The notes under the pieces are model-generated. The model did no database searches, was not told the DNA's origin, and saw only the letters and a program-made list of their open reading frames with translations. The position numbers were made by a program, and so were the translations under genes. A stretch of 64,000 nt of DNA from Scandinavium ludwigii_A. GTDB lineage: Bacteria; Pseudomonadota; Gammaproteobacteria; Enterobacterales; Enterobacteriaceae. This document shows, one piece after another, positions 8,780 through 16,532 of this stretch (its first letter is position 1; every line of letters starts with the position of its first letter). The DNA is taken from NCBI GenBank assembly GCA_050516505.1, contig CP191518.1:3844001-3908000 (forward strand). Reading direction: 5' to 3'.

Positions 8780-8901
8780 AGAGTACCCGGTAGGAAAACG
8801 AAGCAGGGATTCTCCCGAGGGGCACCCACTTCGTCAAGCCGTCAATTGTCTGAATAGTTTACAGGTTATGACCTGTATTCGTGCACAGGGGTTCACTTTT
8901 T

Positions 8902-9753
8902 TCACACATTGTTTACACCTGCACGAAACTCACTGGGGCTGGCACCGGTACATTTTTTGAAAACGCGGGAAAAATAGAGCTGATCTTCGAAGCCCACGTT
9001 GCGCCCTACGCTGGCAATCGGCATGCGCGTGGTGCTCAGCAGCAGCTTCGCCTGGCTGATGCGTTGGTCTTCGCGCCAGCTCAGTACGCTGACCCCGAGC
9101 TGCTGGCGGAACAGGTGCGACAGGCGCGATGGCGACAGACAAACATGCTGAGCGACGCTGGCAATATCAAAGTGGCTGTCCGCCAGATGATCGCTGATGT
9201 ATTGGCAGGCGTCGCGCACCCGATGGTCCATCGGCGGGTGCAGCGATTCGTTGATCGCTTCCATACGCCGCAGCAAGAGCTGTTCCAGCAGATTAATCGC
9301 CAGTAATTCGGAATACCGCCCAACGCCCTGCCCGGCATCGATTATCTGCCCAAACAGTTCGGCAAACTGCGCCTGGTGCGCCTCGTCTGGGCGATAAAAT
9401 CCAGTCTGCGCAAACAGCGCGGGCCACGCCAGCCATTCGTGCCAGTAAGCGCGCGGACGGAAGTACACCCACTGGTGATACCACTCGCTGGCATCGGGGT
9501 GGCGGCCGTAGTGATGAACTTCGCCGGGCGGAAACAGCACGATATCCCCCGGACGGCACACAAACTGATGTCCCTGATTATCGATAACCCCTTCTCCCCG
9601 CACCGTGAGGTTGAGGATATATCCCTTCATGCCGAGCGGCCTGTCCACGAAAAAATCGAGATAGCCTTCAGCCTCAATGGGCGTTAGCCCCGCCACCAAA
9701 TGGGCGTTAAAAGAGTACCCGGGTAACAGCGGGTCATTCTGGAGTTCAGGCAT
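8902..9753 (-). CDS. araC: Arabinose operon regulator AraC
   Basis: The dual regulator of arabinose genes, 283 residues. The N-terminal cupin arabinose-binding and dimerisation domain (to about 165) and the C-terminal pair of helix-turn-helix motifs (about 180-280) align almost residue for residue with E. coli AraC. The C-terminal tail is about nine residues shorter (ends RAGVNNV), which is outside the DNA-binding domain. It is divergent from araBAD. The 215-bp intergenic region is shorter than in E. coli, and an araO2-like half-site lies only 29 bp upstream of this start codon. Confidence 0.96.
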   Translation of the reverse strand: MPELQNDPLLPGYSFNAHLVAGLTPIEAEGYLDFFVDRPLGMKGYILNLTVRGEGVIDNQGHQFVCRPGDIVLFPPGEVHHYGRHPDASEWYHQWVYFRPRAYWHEWLAWPALFAQTGFYRPDEAHQAQFAELFGQIIDAGQGVGRYSELLAINLLEQLLLRRMEAINESLHPPMDHRVRDACQYISDHLADSHFDIASVAQHVCLSPSRLSHLFRQQLGVSVLSWREDQRISQAKLLLSTTRMPIASVGRNVGFEDQLYFSRVFKKCTGASPSEFRAGVNNV

Positions 9754-9781
9754 AAAAATACTCGCTCAGCAGGCTCATCAG

Positions 9782-9798
9782 GAAATCAATTGTCCATA
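9782..9798 (+). promoter_or_regulatory. araO2-like AraC half-site
   Basis: GAAATCAATTGTCCATA closely matches the E. coli araO2 operator region (AATTGTCCATA identical as recalled) and shares the TTGTCCATA end with the local araI1 site. It has the same orientation as I1. The distance O2 to I1 is 88 bp here, against about 210 bp in E. coli. Confidence 0.7.
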
Positions 9799-9840
9799 TT
9801 GCCAGCGAAGCGAAAAAGGGCGAAATGGCCTGCGAGAATA

Positions 9841-9933
9841 TTTGCACGCCGTCACACTTTGTGATGGCACAGCATTATTGTCCATAAGATTAGCGGTTCC
9901 CGCCTGACGTTTTTTCTCCCCGATATCTACTGT
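9841..9933 (+). promoter_or_regulatory. araBAD promoter with CRP site, araI1 and araI2
   Basis: Elements in order: a CRP site at 9841-9856 (reverse complement TGTGACGGCGTGCAAA), araI1 at 9870-9886 (CAGCATTATTGTCCATA), the 4-bp spacer AGAT, araI2 at 9891-9907 (TAGCGGTTCCCGCCTGA), a -35 CTGACG at 9904-9909 overlapping I2, and a -10 TACTGT at 9928-9933 after an 18-bp spacer. All hexamers and spacings agree with the E. coli pBAD promoter. This supports arabinose-dependent activation by AraC on I1-I2. Confidence 0.9.
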
Positions 9934-9968
9934 TTCACCATGTCTGACATTCTTCATGGAGCAACACG

Positions 9969-11675
9969 ATGGCAATAGCAATTGGCCTCGACTTTGGTAG
10001 TGATTCAGTGCGAGCGCTGGCGGTGGAATGTGCCACCGGGAAAGAAATCGCCACCAGCGTGGAATGGTATCCACGCTGGCAGGAAGGTCGCTACTGCGAC
10101 GCCCCCAATAATCAGTTCCGCCATCATCCTCTCGACTATATCGAATCGATGGAAACCGCGCTGAAAAGCGTACTGGACGAACTTGGCGCTCGCCGGGCGG
10201 AGGTCGTTGGGATCGGCGTAGACAGTACCGGCTCAACCCCGGCCCCGATTGACGCCGACGGCAACGTGCTGGCGTTACGCCCTGAGTTTTCCGACAACCC
10301 AAACGCCATGTTTGTGCTGTGGAAAGATCACACCGCCGTAGAAGAAGCCGAAGCCATTACCCGCCTGTGCCACCAGCCAGGCAACGTCGATTACTCGCGC
10401 TATATCGGCGGAATTTACTCCAGCGAGTGGTTCTGGGCCAAGATCCTGCATGTGACCCGCGCCGACAGCAGCGTGGCGCAGGCCGCTACCTCCTGGATTG
10501 AATTGTGCGACTGGGTGCCAGCCCTGCTTTCCGGCACCACCCGTCCGCAGGATATCCGTCGCGGTCGCTGTAGCGCCGGGCACAAATCCCTGTGGCATGA
10601 AAGCTGGAACGGCCTGCCGCCGGCCAGCTTCTTTGATGCACTCGATCCGCTGCTCAATCAGCATCTCGATTACCCGCTGTTTACCGACACCTGGACGGCC
10701 GATATTCCGGTGGGCACGCTCAGCGCCGACTGGGCGCAGCGCCTGGGTTTAGCGGAAAGCGTGGTCATTTCCGGCGGCGCGTTTGACTGTCATATGGGTG
10801 CCGTCGGTGCCGGTGCACAGCCGAATACGCTGGTCAAAGTTATTGGCACCTCGACCTGCGACATCCTGATTGCCGACAAATCCAGCGTCGGCGACCGCAC
10901 CGTGCAGGGTATCTGCGGCCAAGTGGACGGCAGCGTGACACCAGACTTCATCGGGATGGAAGCCGGGCAATCTGCCTTCGGTGATATCTACGCCTGGTTT
11001 GGCCGCATTCTCGGCTGGCCGCTGGAACAGCTCGCCGCCCAGCATCCTGAACTGAAAGAACAGATCAAAGCCAGCCAGAAACAGCTACTGCCTGCGCTGA
11101 CTGCCGCCTGGGCACAGAAACCGTCCCTTGAGCATCTGCCGGTGGTTCTCGACTGGTTTAACGGCCGACGCACGCCGAATGCGAACCAACGTCTCAAGGG
11201 CGTGATTACCGACCTGAATCTGGCGACGGACGCCCCGGCACTGTTCGGCGGCCTGGTTGCCGCCACCGCCTTTGGCGCCCGCGCGATTATGGAGTGCTTC
11301 ACCTCGCAGGGCATTCCGGTGGACAACGTGATGGCGCTGGGCGGTATTGCCCGTAAAAACGTCGAGATCATGCAGGCCTGCTGCGATGTGCTCAATCGCC
11401 CGCTGCAAATCGTCGCCTCTGACCAGTGCTGTGCGCTGGGCGCCGCCATTTTTGCTGCCGTGGCCGCAGGCGTTCACGCCGATATTCCACACGCGCAGCA
11501 GCAAATGGCCAGCCGCGTCGAGCACACGCTCGAGCCTCGCCCTGCTCAGGCCCAGCGCTTTGAACAGCTTTATCAGCGCTACCAGCAATGGGCGAAAAGC
11601 GCCGAACAACACTATCTCCCTTCTGCGGCCCCGACGGAAAGCAAGCCGGTGGTTCAGGCAGCAATGACTCATTAA
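9969..11675 (+). CDS. araB: Ribulokinase
   Basis: Phosphorylates L-ribulose to L-ribulose 5-phosphate. It has 568 residues (E. coli 566). FGGY-kinase features are visible: the N-terminal phosphate loop GLDFGSDSVRALAVE (residues 6-20), the catalytic-region GVDSTGSTPAP, and the C-terminal ATP-site segment ALGGIARKN (about 456-464). It is the first gene of araBAD, with a GGAGC ribosome binding site 8-9 bases before the ATG. araA starts 10 bases after the stop. Confidence 0.97.
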   Translation: MAIAIGLDFGSDSVRALAVECATGKEIATSVEWYPRWQEGRYCDAPNNQFRHHPLDYIESMETALKSVLDELGARRAEVVGIGVDSTGSTPAPIDADGNVLALRPEFSDNPNAMFVLWKDHTAVEEAEAITRLCHQPGNVDYSRYIGGIYSSEWFWAKILHVTRADSSVAQAATSWIELCDWVPALLSGTTRPQDIRRGRCSAGHKSLWHESWNGLPPASFFDALDPLLNQHLDYPLFTDTWTADIPVGTLSADWAQRLGLAESVVISGGAFDCHMGAVGAGAQPNTLVKVIGTSTCDILIADKSSVGDRTVQGICGQVDGSVTPDFIGMEAGQSAFGDIYAWFGRILGWPLEQLAAQHPELKEQIKASQKQLLPALTAAWAQKPSLEHLPVVLDWFNGRRTPNANQRLKGVITDLNLATDAPALFGGLVAATAFGARAIMECFTSQGIPVDNVMALGGIARKNVEIMQACCDVLNRPLQIVASDQCCALGAAIFAAVAAGVHADIPHAQQQMASRVEHTLEPRPAQAQRFEQLYQRYQQWAKSAEQHYLPSAAPTESKPVVQAAMTH

Positions 11676-11685
11676 GGAAATGAAG

Positions 11686-13188
11686 ATGACGATTTTTAAT
11701 AACTATGAAGTGTGGTTTGTGATTGGCAGCCAGCATCTGTATGGCCCGGAAACTCTGCGCCAGGTGACGCAGCATGCGGAACACGTCGTTAATGCCCTGA
11801 ATGCCGAAGCCAAACTGCCGTGCAAGCTGGTGCTGAAACCGCTTGGCACCACGCCGGACGAAATTTCCGCTATCTGTCGTGATGCCAACTACGACGATAA
11901 ATGCGCCGGCCTGATGGTATGGCTGCACACCTTCTCCCCGGCCAAAATGTGGATCAACGGCCTGACAATCCTCAACAAACCGCTGCTGCAATTCCATACC
12001 CAGTTCAACGCGGCCCTGCCGTGGGACAGCATCGACATGGACTTTATGAACCTGAACCAGACCGCGCACGGCGGCCGCGAGTTCGGTTTTATCGGCGCAC
12101 GTATGCGTCAGCAGCATGGCGTCGTTACCGGTCACTGGCAGGACAAACAGGCGCATGAGCGTATCGGGTCGTGGATGCGTCAGGCGGTATCAAAACAGGA
12201 TACCCGCCAGCTGAAAGTGGTGCGTTTCGGCGACAACATGCGCGAAGTCGCGGTGACTGACGGCGATAAAGTGGCGGCACAGATTAAATTCGGCTTCTCG
12301 GTCAATACCTGGGCGGTGGGCGATTTAGTGCAGGTGGTCAATGAAATCAGCGACGGCGATATCAGTGCGCTGGTCGATGAGTACGAAAGCAGCTATAGCC
12401 TGACAGCAGCGGCGCAGGTGCACGGTGATAAACGCCAGAACGTGCTGGATGCCGCGCGAATTGAACTCGGTATGAAGCGCTTCCTGGAACAGGGTGGCTT
12501 CCACGCGTTCACCACCACCTTTGAAGATTTGCACGGCCTGAAACAGCTGCCGGGCCTGGCGGTACAGCGTCTGATGCAGCAGGGTTACGGCTTTGCGGGC
12601 GAAGGCGACTGGAAAACCGCGGCGCTGCTTCGCATCATGAAAGTGATGTCGACCGGCCTGAATGGCGGCACCTCCTTTATGGAGGATTACACCTACCACT
12701 TCGATAACGGCAACGATCTGGTGCTGGGCTCACACATGCTGGAAGTGTGCCCGACGATCGCCACCGCCGAGAAGCCGATCCTCGACGTGCAGCATCTGGG
12801 CATCGGCGGAAAAGCCGATCCGGCGCGTCTGATCTTCGATACCAAAACCGGCCCAGCGTTGGTCGCGAGCCTGATCGATCTGGGCGATCGCTTCCGCCTG
12901 CTGGTGAACACCATTGAAACGGTCAAGACCCCGCACAACCTGCCGAAATTGCCGGTGGCGAATGCGCTGTGGAAAGCCCATCCGGACCTGCAGACCGCGT
13001 CCGAAGCATGGATTGTTGCAGGCGGCGCGCACCACACCGTGTTCAGCCATGCGCTGACCCTGGACGACATGCGCCAGTTTGCCGAGCTGCATAACATCGA
13101 GCTGACCGTCATCGACAACGATACGCGCCTGCCAGCCTTCAAAGATGCGCTGCGCTGGAACGAAGTCTATTACGGTTCAAAACGCTAA
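11686..13188 (+). CDS. araA: L-arabinose isomerase
   Basis: Converts L-arabinose to L-ribulose, the first step of the pathway. The ATG at 11686 is preferred: it gives exactly 500 residues as in E. coli and sits 7 bases after AAGGA, whereas the ATG at 11680 is only one base from it. The Mn-site and substrate segments are intact, including FHTQFNAALPW, the MDFMNLNQTAHGGREFG stretch and VLGSHMLEVCP. araB lies upstream and araD downstream; an REP-like element fills the araA-araD gap. Confidence 0.96.
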   Translation: MTIFNNYEVWFVIGSQHLYGPETLRQVTQHAEHVVNALNAEAKLPCKLVLKPLGTTPDEISAICRDANYDDKCAGLMVWLHTFSPAKMWINGLTILNKPLLQFHTQFNAALPWDSIDMDFMNLNQTAHGGREFGFIGARMRQQHGVVTGHWQDKQAHERIGSWMRQAVSKQDTRQLKVVRFGDNMREVAVTDGDKVAAQIKFGFSVNTWAVGDLVQVVNEISDGDISALVDEYESSYSLTAAAQVHGDKRQNVLDAARIELGMKRFLEQGGFHAFTTTFEDLHGLKQLPGLAVQRLMQQGYGFAGEGDWKTAALLRIMKVMSTGLNGGTSFMEDYTYHFDNGNDLVLGSHMLEVCPTIATAEKPILDVQHLGIGGKADPARLIFDTKTGPALVASLIDLGDRFRLLVNTIETVKTPHNLPKLPVANALWKAHPDLQTASEAWIVAGGAHHTVFSHALTLDDMRQFAELHNIELTVIDNDTRLPAFKDALRWNEVYYGSKR

Positions 13189-13191
13189 GAC

Positions 13192-13260
13192 GATGCCCGG
13201 TGGCACTCCGTTTACCGGGCCTACGCGCGTGTAGGCCCGATAAGCAAAGCGCCATCGGGC
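13192..13260. repeat. REP/BIME-like element between araA and araD
   Basis: Contains two palindromic units: GATGCCCGGTGGC paired with GCCATCGGGC at the far end, and CGGGCCTAC / GTAGGCCCG around a 5-base loop inside. The composition matches enterobacterial REP elements; a repeat at this araA-araD position is also recalled for E. coli. It may protect upstream mRNA and lower araD expression. Confidence 0.75.
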
Positions 13261-13272
13261 AAGGAGCACACC

Positions 13273-13968
13273 ATGTTAGAGCAGTTAAAACAGCAGGTGC
13301 TGGACGCCAATCTCCAGCTCCCGCAACACAATCTGGTCACCCTGACCTGGGGCAACGTCAGTGCGGTTGACCGCGAAAAAGGCGTTTTCGTCATCAAACC
13401 TTCGGGCGTCGATTACAGCCTGATGACCGCAGACGATATGGTGGTGGTGAGCCTCGCGACGGGTGAAGTGGTTGAAGGCCATAAAAAGCCGTCATCGGAT
13501 ACGCCTACGCACCGCCTGTTGTACCAGGCGTTTCCGACCATCGGCGGCATTGTTCACACCCATTCACGCCACGCCACGATCTGGGCGCAGGCGGGTCAGT
13601 CGATCCCGGCGACGGGCACCACTCACGCGGACTATTTCTACGGAGCTATTCCTTGCACCCGTAAAATGACCGACGGCGAAATTAACGGCCAGTACGAATG
13701 GGAAACGGGCAACGTTATCGTCGAGACCTTCGAAAAACAGGGGATCGATGCCGCACAAATGCCCGGCGTGCTGGTGCATTCCCACGGGCCGTTTGCCTGG
13801 GGAAAAAACGCTGAAGATGCCGTACACAACGCCATCGTGCTCGAAGAAGTCGCTTATATGGGGATTTTCTGTCGCCAGCTCGCGCCACAACTTCCGGATA
13901 TGCAGCAAACGTTGCTGGATAAACACTACCTGCGCAAGCACGGTGCGAAGGCGTATTACGGGCAGTAA
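13273..13968 (+). CDS. araD: L-ribulose-5-phosphate 4-epimerase
   Basis: Epimerises L-ribulose 5-phosphate to D-xylulose 5-phosphate and so feeds the pentose phosphate pathway. It has 231 residues, the E. coli length. The class II aldolase-family metal site is intact at the same numbering: Asp76, His95, His97 (HTHSRH) and His171 (VHSHGPF). It has its own GGAGC ribosome binding site immediately after the REP element. The LexA box of polB begins three bases after its stop. Confidence 0.97.
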   Translation: MLEQLKQQVLDANLQLPQHNLVTLTWGNVSAVDREKGVFVIKPSGVDYSLMTADDMVVVSLATGEVVEGHKKPSSDTPTHRLLYQAFPTIGGIVHTHSRHATIWAQAGQSIPATGTTHADYFYGAIPCTRKMTDGEINGQYEWETGNVIVETFEKQGIDAAQMPGVLVHSHGPFAWGKNAEDAVHNAIVLEEVAYMGIFCRQLAPQLPDMQQTLLDKHYLRKHGAKAYYGQ

Positions 13969-13971
13969 CAC

Positions 13972-13987
13972 CTGTATAAAACCACAG
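13972..13987. promoter_or_regulatory. LexA box of polB
   Basis: CTGTATAAAACCACAG fits the LexA consensus CTGT-N8-ACAG exactly and is the same core recalled for the E. coli polB (dinA) operator. It lies 57 bp before the polB start, so SOS induction is expected. Confidence 0.9.
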
Positions 13988-13998
13988 CAACTCAAGAC

Positions 13999-14026
13999 AA
14001 ACCAGGCTATACTCAGGCCTGGTTTT
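13999..14026 (+). terminator. Intrinsic terminator of araBAD, overlapping the polB leader
   Basis: A 9-bp perfect stem (AAACCAGGC / GCCTGGTTT) with a 9-base loop, continuing into TTTCTATTT. It lies downstream of araD and between the LexA box and the polB start, so the polB transcript probably begins near or inside it. Confidence 0.7.
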
Positions 14027-14043
14027 CTATTTGAGTAGAGCGT

Positions 14044-16401
14044 GTGACGCAGGCGCGAGAAGGTTTTTTATTAACCCGTCACTGGCGGGATACCCCGCAG
14101 GGAACGGAAGTCTCGTTCTGGCTGGCAACCGATGACGGTCCGCTGCAAGTGACGCTTGCGCCACAGGATTCAGTGGCGTTTATCCCTGAATCACAACGCG
14201 CTCAGACCGAGCGTTTACTTCGCAGCGAGCGCGATGCCCGCCTGGCACCTCTCGCACTGAAAGACTTCCATCGCCAGCCGGTATTCGGCCTTTATTGTCG
14301 CTCCCATCGGCAGTTAATGCGGCTGGAAAAGCTGCTCCGTGCCGACGGCATTACCGTGTATGAAGCGGATATCCGCCCGCCAGAGCGCTATCTGATGGAG
14401 CGCTTCATTACTGCGCCCGTTTGGGTCGAAGGTGAAATCCAGGGCAATGCGCTGATTAACGCGCGTCTGAAGCCCAGCCCGCACTATCGTCCACCGCTGA
14501 AATGGGTATCGCTGGATATCGAAACCACGCGTCACGGCGAGATTTATTGCATTGGCCTTGAGGGCTGCGGTCAGCGCGTGGTGTACATGCTGGGGCCGGA
14601 AAATGGCGATCCTACGCAGCTCGATTTTCGGCTGGAATATGTCGCCAGCCGCCCGCAGCTGCTCGAGAAGCTGAACGCCTGGTTTGCCGAACACGATCCG
14701 GATGTGATCATCGGCTGGAACCTGGTGCAGTTTGACCTCAAAGTTCTGCAAAAACATGCCGAACGTTACCGAATCCCGCTGACACTTGGGCGTGGAAATG
14801 TTGAGATCGACTGGCGCGAGCACGGTTTTAAAAACGGTGTATTTTTCGCCCAAGCCAACGGCCGTTTGATTATCGACGGCATCGAAGCGCTGAAATCCGC
14901 CTTCTGGAATTTCCCGTCGTTTTCACTGGAGTCCGTATCGCGAGAGCTACTTGGGGAAGGCAAGTCCATCGATAATCCGTGGGACAGGATGGACGAAATT
15001 AACCGCCGTTTTGCTGAAGATAAACCCGCACTGGCGAAATACAACCTTAAAGACTGCGAGCTGGTGACGCGCATTTTCCACAAAACGGAGATTATGCCGT
15101 TTTTACTCGAACGCGCGACGGTCAACGGCCTGCCCGCCGATCGTCATGGTGGCTCGGTGGCGGCGTTTGGGCATCTCTATTTCCCACGCATGCATCGGCT
15201 GGGCTACGTGGCACCCAATCTTGGCGAAGTGCCGCCGCAGGCCAGCCCCGGCGGATACGTGATGGATTCCCGCCCCGGGCTTTACGATTCGGTGCTGGTA
15301 CTCGATTACAAAAGCCTTTACCCGTCGATTATCCGCACCTTCCTGATTGACCCTGTCGGCCTGGTCGAAGGCATGGCGCAGCCGGATGCCGAACACAGCA
15401 CTGAGGGTTTTCTCGGCGCGTGGTTCTCCCGCACGCAGAATTGCCTGCCGGATATCGTCGGGCAAATCTGGAACGGGCGCGACGAGGCCAAATTGCAGGG
15501 TAATAAACCACTCTCCCAGGCGCTAAAAATCATCATGAACGCCTTTTATGGCGTGCTCGGCACCAGCGCCTGTCGCTTTTTCGATCCACGCCTCGCCTCG
15601 TCGATCACCATGCGTGGCCATGCGATCATGCGTAAGACCAAAGCGTTGGTTGAATCGCAGGGTTACGATGTGATTTACGGCGATACGGATTCCACTTTTG
15701 TGTGGCTGAAACGCGCGCACAGCGAGGAAGATGCGGCACAAATTGGTCGTGATCTGGTGAAATTCGTCAACGAATGGTGGTCTGCAGAGCTGCAGAAACA
15801 GGGGTTGACCAGCGCGATGGAGCTGGAGTTCGAAACCCATTTTTGCCGCTTCCTGATGCCCACCATTCGCGGCACCGAGACAGGCAGTAAAAAGCGTTAT
15901 GCCGGTATGATCCAAATTGGCGATGAGCAGAAGATGGTGTTTAAGGGGCTGGAAACGGTGCGAACCGACTGGACGCCGCTGGCGCAACAGTTTCAGCAAA
16001 CGCTGTATCTACGCATATTCCGCAACGAGCCGTACCAGGATTTCATTCGTGAAACCATTGATAAGCTGATGGCCGGGGAGTATGACGACAGGCTGGTCTA
16101 TCGCAAACAGCTCAGGCGCCCGTTGGCAGAATATCAACGCAACATTCCGCCGCATGTCCGTGCCGCGCGGCTTGCCGATGAACATAACGCCAGGCTTGGT
16201 CGCCCTTTACAATACCAATCTCGTGGCAGCATTAAATATGTCTGGACCACCAGCGGCCCGGAACCCGTGGCGTATCAGCAGTCACCGCTGGATTACGAAC
16301 ACTATCTGACAAAACAGTTAGAACCCATCGCCGATGGAATTTTGCCCTTTGTTCATGACGATTTTGCTACACTACTGACAGGACAACTGGGGCTATTTTG
16401 A
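14044..16401 (+). CDS. polB: DNA polymerase II
   Basis: The SOS-induced family B polymerase used in replication restart and translesion synthesis. It has 785 residues from a GTG start (E. coli 783). The proofreading Exo I motif is LDIETT (Asp158, Glu160). Polymerase motif A is DYKSLYPSII beginning at Asp421; motif C is YGDTDS with Asp547 and Asp549. All are intact, so the enzyme should be active. The C terminus ends GQLGLF, the beta-clamp-binding tail of Pol II. A LexA box lies upstream at 13972. Confidence 0.97.
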   Translation: MTQAREGFLLTRHWRDTPQGTEVSFWLATDDGPLQVTLAPQDSVAFIPESQRAQTERLLRSERDARLAPLALKDFHRQPVFGLYCRSHRQLMRLEKLLRADGITVYEADIRPPERYLMERFITAPVWVEGEIQGNALINARLKPSPHYRPPLKWVSLDIETTRHGEIYCIGLEGCGQRVVYMLGPENGDPTQLDFRLEYVASRPQLLEKLNAWFAEHDPDVIIGWNLVQFDLKVLQKHAERYRIPLTLGRGNVEIDWREHGFKNGVFFAQANGRLIIDGIEALKSAFWNFPSFSLESVSRELLGEGKSIDNPWDRMDEINRRFAEDKPALAKYNLKDCELVTRIFHKTEIMPFLLERATVNGLPADRHGGSVAAFGHLYFPRMHRLGYVAPNLGEVPPQASPGGYVMDSRPGLYDSVLVLDYKSLYPSIIRTFLIDPVGLVEGMAQPDAEHSTEGFLGAWFSRTQNCLPDIVGQIWNGRDEAKLQGNKPLSQALKIIMNAFYGVLGTSACRFFDPRLASSITMRGHAIMRKTKALVESQGYDVIYGDTDSTFVWLKRAHSEEDAAQIGRDLVKFVNEWWSAELQKQGLTSAMELEFETHFCRFLMPTIRGTETGSKKRYAGMIQIGDEQKMVFKGLETVRTDWTPLAQQFQQTLYLRIFRNEPYQDFIRETIDKLMAGEYDDRLVYRKQLRRPLAEYQRNIPPHVRAARLADEHNARLGRPLQYQSRGSIKYVWTTSGPEPVAYQQSPLDYEHYLTKQLEPIADGILPFVHDDFATLLTGQLGLF

Positions 16402-16532
16402 CAGGTGACTAACACCCTGGCTTCCAGTACCATAGCGCCCTTTCCATTCCTGGACCCCAATTTTGACTCTCCGTGGTTATTTCTGCGGAGGACAATTATT
16501 GCCTGCAATTGAAGATATAGAGCCCAAATTAT

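Noticed and set aside
8780..8901. Possible small RNA or gene between yabI and araC
   Set aside because: Only 122 bp with a short ACAGGTTATGACCTGT palindrome and no terminator of convincing quality.
9939..9977. A 12-codon mini-frame overlapping the araB start
   Set aside because: Its ATG has no good ribosome binding site and no leader-peptide logic is apparent.
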